Source of the DNA: an uncultured Fibrobacter sp.
GTDB taxonomy: Bacteria; Fibrobacterota; Fibrobacteria; Fibrobacterales; Fibrobacteraceae
Assembly: GCA_946413655.1 (NCBI GenBank)
Contig: CAMKLO010000005.1
Coordinates: forward strand, 1 to 64,000
Length of the DNA: 64,000 nucleotides
Direction of reading: 5' to 3'
Part shown: positions 51,891-59,142 of the stretch, piece after piece
How positions within the stretch are numbered: the first letter of the stretch is position 1
Layout: every line of letters begins with the position of its first letter
The notes under the pieces: model-generated
What the model was told of the DNA's origin: nothing
The model's database searches: none
The model's input: only the letters and a program-made list of their open reading frames with translations
Made by a program: the position numbers and the translations under genes

Positions 51891-52961
51891 ATGAAGTTCT
51901 TACTAAACTTGATAATCGCGTGTTTACTCCTTGTGGCTTGTGCCTCTCAAGAAAAAATTAATAAATCTTGGGAAGCAAAACTTGCAAGCGATGTTGAACA
52001 AATAAACAAGTCTGATTTTCTTTATAAGAATGCTCCACAAAAGCTGAAACTTTATGATTTCTGCGAGAAAAACAATGACGGAATAATTTTTCGGTATCCG
52101 TGCGATTTGGATTCCGCTTATATTGCAAATGTATTGAATAGAGTGTACTACTTTGATTCAACAAAGGGTTTGAAATTTATGGTACAGTCTCTTTATTATG
52201 CTCCGTTTGTTATTGATTATCCCCAAAATGCGTATGGGGATTCTGTTCCATCGTTATTTAGGTATCATACTGAAAAAAGCGGTATCAAGATAAAAAAAGA
52301 TGGAGGAATGCAATCGTATTGCGCAACATCGGACGGAGAAAAATGCAGCTATCTTTTTGCTGAAATCAGCGCACAGAAACAATTGACTGAAACCAGAAAT
52401 TATTCGGAATTTTACGATATGTTTGTCGATTCGTCGTTTGAAACATCTTTTTCCATGAAAAAAACTTTAGATGACTTGTCTGATTTTATTTATGTGCTGG
52501 ATGAGAGATTTAAGTCCGATAAAAAGTTTCTGGTCTCTTATGACCTGTGCTGGCAAGAAGACGGAACATTTGCTCCGTGCGACCTGGATTTTGCAACCAA
52601 GCAGGCAATTGCAGATTTTGTATCCAAGATTGAAGGCGGAACGCTAAAAATGGTGACTTATCGCGGGAATCGTATTTTCAAAGCGGCTTATGAAGAAGCC
52701 GTATTAGAAAAGCATGTTTGTGAATCTACAGACGGCGAAAAATGTGAAAAGGCCTGGTTCTTGGTGGATACACCTAGGGGAGCCCGTGAATTTACGATTG
52801 ATTTGAAAAAAAATACAATAAATGAAATAGTTGATAGCGAATATGTTGTGGATTTTGTTTGGAGATGCGGATGGTGTTATTACGATGAAAATGGGACGAT
52901 TAAGAAAAATTATGATGAATCTGGACAAAAAGAATATGATTTGAAATATTTTATGAAGTAG
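51891..52961 (+). CDS. Cys-containing lipoprotein, paralogue B
   Basis: The ATG at 51891 (MKFLLNLIIACLLLVACASQ) gives a standard lipoprotein signal; the track start at 51831 overlaps the preceding gene. It is related along its length to the gene at 49388: 'W.AKLASDVEQINKSDFLYKN', 'GIIFRYPCDLDSAYI', 'MQSYCATSDGEKCSYLFAEI', 'YDLCWQEDGTFAPCDL', 'KHVCESTDGEKC' and 'YYDENGTIKKNYDESGQK'. Function unknown. No obvious Shine-Dalgarno was seen. Confidence 0.75.
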   Translation: MKFLLNLIIACLLLVACASQEKINKSWEAKLASDVEQINKSDFLYKNAPQKLKLYDFCEKNNDGIIFRYPCDLDSAYIANVLNRVYYFDSTKGLKFMVQSLYYAPFVIDYPQNAYGDSVPSLFRYHTEKSGIKIKKDGGMQSYCATSDGEKCSYLFAEISAQKQLTETRNYSEFYDMFVDSSFETSFSMKKTLDDLSDFIYVLDERFKSDKKFLVSYDLCWQEDGTFAPCDLDFATKQAIADFVSKIEGGTLKMVTYRGNRIFKAAYEEAVLEKHVCESTDGEKCEKAWFLVDTPRGAREFTIDLKKNTINEIVDSEYVVDFVWRCGWCYYDENGTIKKNYDESGQKEYDLKYFMK

Positions 52962-52993
52962 TTGATTGTATATCGCAATTTTCCCCATGCCTT

Positions 52994-53119
52994 CACTGGA
53001 TCCTTCGCATTGCTCAGGATGACGTTTTTCCCATAGCCCATACTTTCACTGGATCCTTCGTCACTACGTTCCTCAGGATGACGGTTACTTCCTACCGCCT
53101 ACTGTCTACTTCCTACTGC
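52994..53119. repeat. Two REP-like units plus a degenerate heptamer tract
   Basis: CACTGGATCCTTCGCATTGCTCAGGATGAC (52994-53023) and CACTGGATCCTTCGTCACTACGTTCCTCAGGATGAC (53047-53082) are copies of one palindromic class with different loops. TTACTTC, CTACCGC, CTACTGT, CTACTTC, CTACTGC then follow in 7-nt steps (53085-53119). This accounts for most of the 238-bp gap. Confidence 0.85.
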
Positions 53120-53169
53120 TCGGCACCTGTTCACGTGTGTAGCCCCTTAACGAACCGCGTGATTTTTAT

Positions 53170-53177
53170 TATATTTG
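53170..53177 (+). promoter_or_regulatory. TATATTTG promoter box
   Basis: An exact TAnnTTTG match 22 nt before the ATG at 53200. AAGGTG lies between as Shine-Dalgarno. Confidence 0.5.
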
Positions 53178-53199
53178 GCATCCTGTTTCAAGGTGCATA

Positions 53200-55095
53200 A
53201 TGTTTGATTTAAGTGCTTTTTTTGATGGAATGTCAAAGCCCTTGCTTCGCAACGCCCATGCCAAGGCGTTCGGCAAAAAGGGACTTTTAAACAATGCTCT
53301 CATCCAGTCCGAAACACTGTCCTATTACTCCGACAAGAAGCGTGTTACGGGCTTGTTCTCCAAGATGGAGCCGTGGCAACGCCGTTGCCTCAACTTGATT
53401 TATAACAGCGGGTCCAGGGGACTTGCGTTCAATGAACTTCGACTGACGGTCCCCGTGAGCAAGAACCGCGAGCTCCAGACGTTTCTCCTCACGATGTGCC
53501 GTGCGTTCATCCTTTACCGCTCTTTTGTGGGCGGGACCCCTATTTACACGGGCTTTAGCGATTTTGCCGGCTGCTTTGAAATTAAGCCAGAGGGCGAAAT
53601 TGATACGGTGTCTCCGTTGATTTCGTACCAGAATCTTTTGGACTGGCATGTTTGCATGGTGCTTGCGACGGCGAAGAAAAAGCAACTCCGCATCAATACC
53701 AACGGAACGCTACACCGTCGTGGACGTCAGATTTGTACGGAATCGTTTGCATCGGCGCGTCATATTTCCGAAAAGGCCTGCGAACACGAGACTTCGCTTA
53801 TTTTCAGTTTCCTTGTGCAAAACGGCTGGCTGGAACGCGAGAATACGTTCTTGCTTCCGTCGGTGGCGGCAATTGATTTTATCCACAAGAACGGATTCCG
53901 TCTGCATCAGGATGTCATTGCGTGGTGGATCAAGGAACGTTTCCATGGCGACCGGAACCTTTGCGTCTTGTTGCTAAGAGGCGTTGGTGATGGGCTTTCG
54001 GTAACTGATGCCGCTTTGCGTTTTTGGGTGATGGACCCGTCCTACCGTATTCAGGAAAAGTGCAAGGCGCTTGCCTGGGAACATCTGCCGCGTCCGCTCT
54101 GCGAACTTTGGCTGTTGGGACTTGTCGATTTCCGCATGGCGCAGAACAAGATAACTTCTGTTGTCCTGAGCAAGTCGGGCAGGGATTGGCTCGAAACGTC
54201 TATCGCGTCGATTCCCGAGGCGAACCTTACTGCTCTCCCGAACTTTGACTTGGTTGTCTCTACGGGCATGGCACCGCGCGTGCTCTACTCCCTCGCGTGC
54301 CTTGCTAAAGTCAAGAACGACGAGACGTTCCTCTGCTTTACGCTCGAAAAGGAAACTTACGTGGCGGGTCTCAAGTGCGGCTTCCCCGAATCCGAAATCG
54401 AAAATCTCCGCAACTGGCTTAAGCCTCCCGAGAACGTGTCTTCGACGATTGCCGAATGGAACGCTTCGTTTTACGGGGCGAAGGTGCGCACGGCTAGACT
54501 CCTGAAGGTCGAAAGCAAGGACGTGCTGAACGAGCTTTCCCGTTTCCCGCAGTTCATGGAATGCACCGAGGAATACATCCCGGGATACGGCTTTATCCTC
54601 AATCCCGAACTGGAGGCGCGTGCGCTCGAAATTCTCGAGAATTACGGGTTCTTCCCGTACGTGGGCGAATCGACGGAAAACCGCACGCCGGCATCCCTTG
54701 ATGAATGGCGCGCCGAATTTGCGATTGCATGGCCCGATGCAAAGAAGATTGACTACGAGCTGCGCGACGAAGCTGACGAGGCATCTGCCCAGGCGACGAT
54801 GGATTCTACCAAGTACGGTAGCGTTTATCAGAAATTGAGCACGTTCGATCTCGTGAAGGTTCTCCGTTACGCAAAGACCGTGGGTACTCCGCTTGCCGCG
54901 AAAATCATGGACAAGACCAAGCGAAACGCAAAACTCGAAGAAAAGATGTTCTACGTGCATGCGCTCCATTTGGCCAAGTCCCCGTCAATGGTTGAAATTC
55001 AGGAAAACGGCAAGGAAGAAAAATTCTCGCTGGACCTTTCCTTTATTCAAGAAATCAAGGTTCTGAGCAAGAAGGCTGCCGCTCCGCAAGTGTAG
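53200..55095 (+). CDS. XPB/Ssl2 N-terminal-like (helicase-associated) protein without motor
   Basis: A 631-aa cytoplasmic protein. The start is supported by AAGGTG. The middle part contains 'LTALPNFDLVVSTGMAPRVLYSLACLAKVKNDETFLCFTLEKETYVAGLKCGFPESEIENLRNWL' (about 345-410), which fits the helicase XPB/Ssl2 N-terminal domain (Helicase_C_3). Such stand-alone proteins are known in other phyla. The N-terminal half has winged-helix-like stretches ('MEPWQRRCLNLIYNSGSRGLAFNELR', 'LIFSFLVQNGWLERENTFLLPS'). No Walker A or DEAH motif is present. A DNA-binding accessory role is inferred; a partner helicase is not adjacent. Confidence 0.65.
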   Translation: MFDLSAFFDGMSKPLLRNAHAKAFGKKGLLNNALIQSETLSYYSDKKRVTGLFSKMEPWQRRCLNLIYNSGSRGLAFNELRLTVPVSKNRELQTFLLTMCRAFILYRSFVGGTPIYTGFSDFAGCFEIKPEGEIDTVSPLISYQNLLDWHVCMVLATAKKKQLRINTNGTLHRRGRQICTESFASARHISEKACEHETSLIFSFLVQNGWLERENTFLLPSVAAIDFIHKNGFRLHQDVIAWWIKERFHGDRNLCVLLLRGVGDGLSVTDAALRFWVMDPSYRIQEKCKALAWEHLPRPLCELWLLGLVDFRMAQNKITSVVLSKSGRDWLETSIASIPEANLTALPNFDLVVSTGMAPRVLYSLACLAKVKNDETFLCFTLEKETYVAGLKCGFPESEIENLRNWLKPPENVSSTIAEWNASFYGAKVRTARLLKVESKDVLNELSRFPQFMECTEEYIPGYGFILNPELEARALEILENYGFFPYVGESTENRTPASLDEWRAEFAIAWPDAKKIDYELRDEADEASAQATMDSTKYGSVYQKLSTFDLVKVLRYAKTVGTPLAAKIMDKTKRNAKLEEKMFYVHALHLAKSPSMVEIQENGKEEKFSLDLSFIQEIKVLSKKAAAPQV

Positions 55096-55122
55096 TCTTT
55101 GTGTTGTCGTTTTTTTTCTACT

Positions 55123-55276
55123 GTCATGCCGGCCTGAGCCTGTCCCGGACGAGTTCCGGGGTTGCGGGGTCTTCTTTTTGTTGTATATAAAAAGTTACGT
55201 CTGACTTGACTGGATTCTTCGCGGTTTACACCGCTCAGAATGACGTTGCTAGTAACTATGGACTAGTAACTAGTAA
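55123..55276. repeat. REP-like units plus (CTAGTAA)n heptamer tract
   Basis: GTCATGCCGGCCTGAGCCTGTCCCGGACGAGTTCCGGGG (55123-55161) and GACTGGATTCTTCGCGGTTTACACCGCTCAGAATGACG (55208-55245) are REP-like. CTAGTAA, CTATGGA, CTAGTAA, CTAGTAA follow in 7-nt steps (55249-55276), ending in CTAAAAA. Confidence 0.85.
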
Positions 55277-55300
55277 CTAAAAAATTCTATCATTCCTCAA

Positions 55301-56353
55301 ATGAATCTTGTCCGCATATTTCTTTTGCTGGGGACGCTTGCCGCGTTCTCGTTCGGAGCATCTTCGACTATGGAAAACTTTCTGTTCAATGGCCGTTGGT
55401 CCCATGCCGATGGCGTGAGCCGCGTGAGTGCGCCTGCCTCGTCCATTACGTTCAACGCCAAGGCGTCCTCGATTACGGTCACGCTCGAAGGCCAGTCCCG
55501 CTGGCGTCTCGACCGCGACGGCAAGCAGGTTGACCAGTTCGAAATCGGCTCGAAGGAAGAACACACGACCAAGGTCGAAGACGACGGCTCGTTCCACAAG
55601 TACCGCCTCATCAAGATTAGCGAAAGCGGCGCTCCCGAAGTCAAGTTCTACGGAGTGCAGCTCGAAGGCGAATTCGGCGATGCTCCCAAGCCTTCTCAAC
55701 GCCGCATCGAGTTCATCGGCGATTCCTTTACGGTGGGCTTTGGCTGCGAAGGTTCGTCGGCGGATGACGGTTCCCTCGAGTTCGAGAAGACGAACGCGTC
55801 CAAGAGCTACGCCTACCTTCTGGCGAGCGGCTTTGGCGCCGACTATCAGGTGAACGCGTTCAGCGGTCGCGGTCTCGTGCGCAACTACGATAATATTGTG
55901 CCCAAATGGACACTAGAACGCCTTTACGACTATACGGTAATGGGCTCGGTGACGGAGTACCCGAAGCCGGAACGCTGGAACTTCGAAAATTTCCACCCGC
56001 AGGTGATTGTCGTCTTTGTCGGAATCAACGATTTCCAGGGGAATCCGCCTTATGCGGACAAGGGTAAATTCAAGAAAGCTTATGCCGCCCTGCTCGCAAA
56101 GCTCCGCAAGGCGCACCCGGGCGTAAAGTTCCTGCTCGTTTCTACGAAAATCTGGCCCAACGATGATCTCGGCCCGACCGTCAAGGCGATTTACGATGCC
56201 GAAATTGCCGCAGGGCATAAGGATTTGGAGTACAAACACGTCTATACGTCGAACGTCGCCCTGCTCGGACACCCCGATACGCACTCCCAGGAGGAACTTG
56301 CTAACACTTTGAGACCCATAATAGCCCGTCTTGGACGATGGCTTTCAAGATAA
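55301..56353 (+). CDS. Carbohydrate esterase family 2-like SGNH deacetylase
   Basis: A 350-aa secreted enzyme (signal peptide to about FGASS) that probably removes acetyl groups from plant-cell-wall polysaccharides. An N-terminal beta-sandwich (about 20-130, 'FNGRWSHADGVSRVSAPASSITFN') precedes the SGNH domain: 'IEFIGDSFTVGFGCEG' (Ser), 'FSGRGLVRNYDN' (Gly), 'VIVVFVGINDFQG' (Asn) and 'LGHPDTHSQEELA' (His). This two-domain layout is that of CE2. No cellulose-binding domain or sorting tail is attached. The ATG has no Shine-Dalgarno; TATCATTC ends 5 nt upstream. Confidence 0.88.
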   Translation: MNLVRIFLLLGTLAAFSFGASSTMENFLFNGRWSHADGVSRVSAPASSITFNAKASSITVTLEGQSRWRLDRDGKQVDQFEIGSKEEHTTKVEDDGSFHKYRLIKISESGAPEVKFYGVQLEGEFGDAPKPSQRRIEFIGDSFTVGFGCEGSSADDGSLEFEKTNASKSYAYLLASGFGADYQVNAFSGRGLVRNYDNIVPKWTLERLYDYTVMGSVTEYPKPERWNFENFHPQVIVVFVGINDFQGNPPYADKGKFKKAYAALLAKLRKAHPGVKFLLVSTKIWPNDDLGPTVKAIYDAEIAAGHKDLEYKHVYTSNVALLGHPDTHSQEELANTLRPIIARLGRWLSR

Positions 56354-56420
56354 TTTAATACACTGAAAAACCTTTTTTGTATATTTAAAAAGGCTTTATG
56401 TCTAAAACGGATATGTGATT

Positions 56421-57752
56421 ATGTCTTCAAAGGTTATGCGGAAAGTTTACGCCCTATTCAGGATGAATTTCCTGATTGTAGTGCTCTTGGTGGTTACTGC
56501 CGTAGCCATGTTTGCGTATAGGCATTTCCTGGATGAAGTCCTGGACATAAACCTCGCCGAGTACCCTTATGTGGTCGCTAGCGCGGATTCCGTGGATGGG
56601 GGTACGTCCGCCATTTCCATGAGCCGTACCGACACTTCCGTCGTCATTGAATATGAACTTCGCGAGGGGTACGCCTACCCGTACGTGGGCATCAAGATTT
56701 ATCTCGGCGACGGAAAGACGATGGGCCGCGATCTTTCCAAGTACGATAGCATTTTCGTGTGGCTCAAGCCGCGTAACGAGGGCTCCGTGCGCCTTTACAT
56801 GCGCGGTTACGACAGAGACATCTACCGCAAGAACGATGAGACGTCGCTCAAGTTCAACGAAATCGAGTTTTCTCCGACCAAGGAACCTTATCCGGCCGTG
56901 TTCGTGCCGCAGGAATTCCGTGTGGCGGGCTGGTGGGTTTCCCAGAACGAAATCAACGTGCACAAGGCGCGAGTCGATCTTTCGAATATTCCGCTTATCG
57001 AAATCCAGACCGGCACAAATGCTCCGCTGGGCTACGGCGGAATGGAAATCAAGATGCTTCGCTTCAAGGGCAAGAAGATTTCTCAGGTCGATCTTGTGAC
57101 GACGCTTGTCGCCCTCTGGTTTGTCACCTTCCTTATCATTCTTATCATCAGATTCTTTGACTACAGCCGTGAACGTGCGGTCAATAAGAAAAAGCAAGAA
57201 GAACTCAGGAAGAATCTCCGCGCTCTCGAAATCGAAAAGAGCGAATACGAAAAGTCCAGCAAGGAAGACCCGCTCACGGGTTGCCTCAACCGCGCTGGTT
57301 TCAGCGGCGTTCTTCTCCGCGAACAGGAAGAACTGAACAGAATCGGACGCCCTGTTTCGTTCATGATTTTTGATATCGACCATTTCAAGAACATCAACGA
57401 TACTTACGGTCACCTGGTCGGCGATGAAGTTTTGGTGAACCTCGCGAAGCTTGTGCAGAGCATGATTCGCAATACCGATTCGCTTGTGCGTTGGGGCGGC
57501 GAAGAGTTTGTCATCTTGAGCGACGACACCAGCATCCAGAATGCTGCGTTCCTTGCCGAGAAGTTACGCAAGGCGATTGAAGCATCGACGCTCATTACGC
57601 AGCAGCGAGTGACGTGCTCCTTCGGCGTGACTGAGATGGTGCCGGGCGAAGACCCGAAGTCCCTCATTGCCCGTGCAGACAAGGCCTTGTATTCTTCCAA
57701 GGAAAGCGGGCGCAACCGCGTTACCGTGGCAACGTTCAGACGGAGCCGTTAA
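56421..57752 (+). CDS. Diguanylate cyclase with carbohydrate-binding-like periplasmic sensor
   Basis: A membrane helix (about 12-34) is followed by a periplasmic beta-rich region (about 45-225) with 'KYDSIFVWLKPRNEGSVRLYMRGYD' and 'GGMEIKMLRFKGKK', which reads like a CBM11/CIA30-type jelly roll. A second helix ('LVTTLVALWFVTFLIILIIRFF', about 230-250) and a coiled coil lead to the GGDEF domain (about 285-440): 'DPLTGCLNRAGF', 'FDIDHFKNINDTYGH' and 'VRWGGEEFVIL'. The catalytic GGEEF is intact, and RNTD sits exactly five residues before it, the inhibitory I-site. It would make c-di-GMP in response to an extracytoplasmic, perhaps polysaccharide, signal. ATG 56421 is preferred over GTG 56415. Confidence 0.88.
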   Translation: MSSKVMRKVYALFRMNFLIVVLLVVTAVAMFAYRHFLDEVLDINLAEYPYVVASADSVDGGTSAISMSRTDTSVVIEYELREGYAYPYVGIKIYLGDGKTMGRDLSKYDSIFVWLKPRNEGSVRLYMRGYDRDIYRKNDETSLKFNEIEFSPTKEPYPAVFVPQEFRVAGWWVSQNEINVHKARVDLSNIPLIEIQTGTNAPLGYGGMEIKMLRFKGKKISQVDLVTTLVALWFVTFLIILIIRFFDYSRERAVNKKKQEELRKNLRALEIEKSEYEKSSKEDPLTGCLNRAGFSGVLLREQEELNRIGRPVSFMIFDIDHFKNINDTYGHLVGDEVLVNLAKLVQSMIRNTDSLVRWGGEEFVILSDDTSIQNAAFLAEKLRKAIEASTLITQQRVTCSFGVTEMVPGEDPKSLIARADKALYSSKESGRNRVTVATFRRSR

Positions 57753-57766
57753 GACGTGGGCGCTTG

Positions 57767-58168
57767 ATGAAACGCTTTTCGAAAATTCATGCGTTGATGG
57801 CTTGCGCCCCAGTAGTTATAGCTTTTTCTGTGGCGCTCCTTTTGTCGTGCACGAAACAACCTGAAGTAGAAAATTTCAAGCAAATTCAGTTGCAGTGGAA
57901 CGCGGCTGATGATGCTGCCGAGCAATCCGAATCCAAGGACAACTGCGTGATTGAAATCACATCGAAGATCATGCGTCATCCGGTGGTGCTCAAGTCAAAG
58001 CTTGTCGAAATCTCTTACGAAGTGAAATACACCCTTGGCGAGAATGGCGTTCTGGCCTTTGATGCACGTTGTAGCGACAATCGTTTTGCCGATTTGGACG
58101 AGTGTTCGTGGCAGGCGACCTGTGGTGGCGGTTCGGGTTCTGTTGTAAAGTTCCACAACGAACGATAA
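57767..58168 (+). CDS. Small lipoprotein
   Basis: A 133-aa protein starting MKRFSKIHALMACAPVVIAFSVALLLSCTKQ, with lipobox LLSC. The mature part has four cysteines ('NCVIEI', 'ARCSDN', 'ECSWQATCGGG') and no recognised domain. It follows the diguanylate cyclase gene by 14 nt, so the two are probably co-transcribed. The track starts one codon earlier at a TTG. Confidence 0.7.
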   Translation: MKRFSKIHALMACAPVVIAFSVALLLSCTKQPEVENFKQIQLQWNAADDAAEQSESKDNCVIEITSKIMRHPVVLKSKLVEISYEVKYTLGENGVLAFDARCSDNRFADLDECSWQATCGGGSGSVVKFHNER

Positions 58169-58201
58169 TGGCGAACACTAACCTATTGAGGTGTATAAAG
58201 A

Positions 58202-58209
58202 TATCTTTG
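58202..58209 (+). promoter_or_regulatory. TATCTTTG promoter box
   Basis: An exact TAnnTTTG match in the 137-bp gap before the TIGR02147 gene. It continues as TTTGTATA, resembling the TTTGTATTC copies before the other TIGR02147 gene at 13191. Confidence 0.5.
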
Positions 58210-58305
58210 TATATGGTTCAGACCGCCCGTATTGTCTCATAATGGATGAGAATGGGAGAAAGTGATTGGAGAAATACGAAGAGCTGTCTGATGTGAGGAT
58301 TTTCT

Positions 58306-59142
58306 GTGAAACCGATTTTTGAATACACCGACTATCGCGAATGGATTAGGGACGCTTTTGAGGATTTCAAAAAGCGTAAGACTGTTATATCCTGGCGATA
58401 CATGGCGATGAAGCTCGGTGCGGATCCCGGAAACCTTCTGCGTATTTCCCAGGGCAAAATTCACCTTGCCGTGAATTTCATCAAGCCCATGGCGGATTTT
58501 TTCGAACTGGACGAAAAGGAAGCCGCCTACTGGACGGAACTTGTCTATTTCGGTCGTGCCAAGAGCGATCAGGAAGCTTTAAACCATTATGAAAAGATGC
58601 AGGCGCTCAAGGGCATCCCATTGAAGCGTCTTGCCAAAAAAGAACTCGAATTTTATCGTCATTGGTATTATAACGCTATCCGTTCCGTCATTGGTATTTG
58701 TAATTTTAAAGATGATTATGAGGGTCTTGCGGAATGCTGTACGCCGGCAATCACGGTGGAGCAGGCCAAGGATGCTATCAAGCTCCTGCATGACCTGAAT
58801 ATGATTTCTGAGGGGAAGGACGGATTCTGGAAAGTGAACGATACGTTTGTGAGTACTGGTGGTAACTGGAGGTCCGAAGCTGTTCGGGCTTTCCAGAAGG
58901 AGACGATTCGCCTCGCGGGCGAATCGCTTGAACGCCATGCGCCGCCACTTCGCGATATTAGCACCGTTACGATGACGTTCAACATGAACGATATCCAGCT
59001 GCTCCGTGAAAAGGTCAAGGAATTCCGTGCGGACTTGCTTCGCCTCTCGCAAGACGGCACCGGTGATGACACGGTGTTCCAGTTGAACGTGCAGCTATTC
59101 CCGCTTGCGTTTACCAAAAAATTGCAGGAGAAGTCAAAATGA
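58306..59142 (+). CDS. TIGR02147/DUF4423 family protein
   Basis: A 278-aa paralogue of the gene at 13191, with the same opening 'PIFEYTDYREWIRDAFEDFKK', then 'ISWRYMAMKLGADPGNLLRISQGKIHLA' (helix-turn-helix-like), 'EKEAAYWTELVYFGRAKSDQEALNHYEKM' and a closing 'FQLNVQLFPLAF'. The start is a GTG with GAGG 8 nt upstream. Its stop overlaps the start of the following lipoprotein gene (ATGA), so the two are translationally coupled. A regulator or partner of that lipoprotein is inferred. Confidence 0.88.
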   Translation: MKPIFEYTDYREWIRDAFEDFKKRKTVISWRYMAMKLGADPGNLLRISQGKIHLAVNFIKPMADFFELDEKEAAYWTELVYFGRAKSDQEALNHYEKMQALKGIPLKRLAKKELEFYRHWYYNAIRSVIGICNFKDDYEGLAECCTPAITVEQAKDAIKLLHDLNMISEGKDGFWKVNDTFVSTGGNWRSEAVRAFQKETIRLAGESLERHAPPLRDISTVTMTFNMNDIQLLREKVKEFRADLLRLSQDGTGDDTVFQLNVQLFPLAFTKKLQEKSK

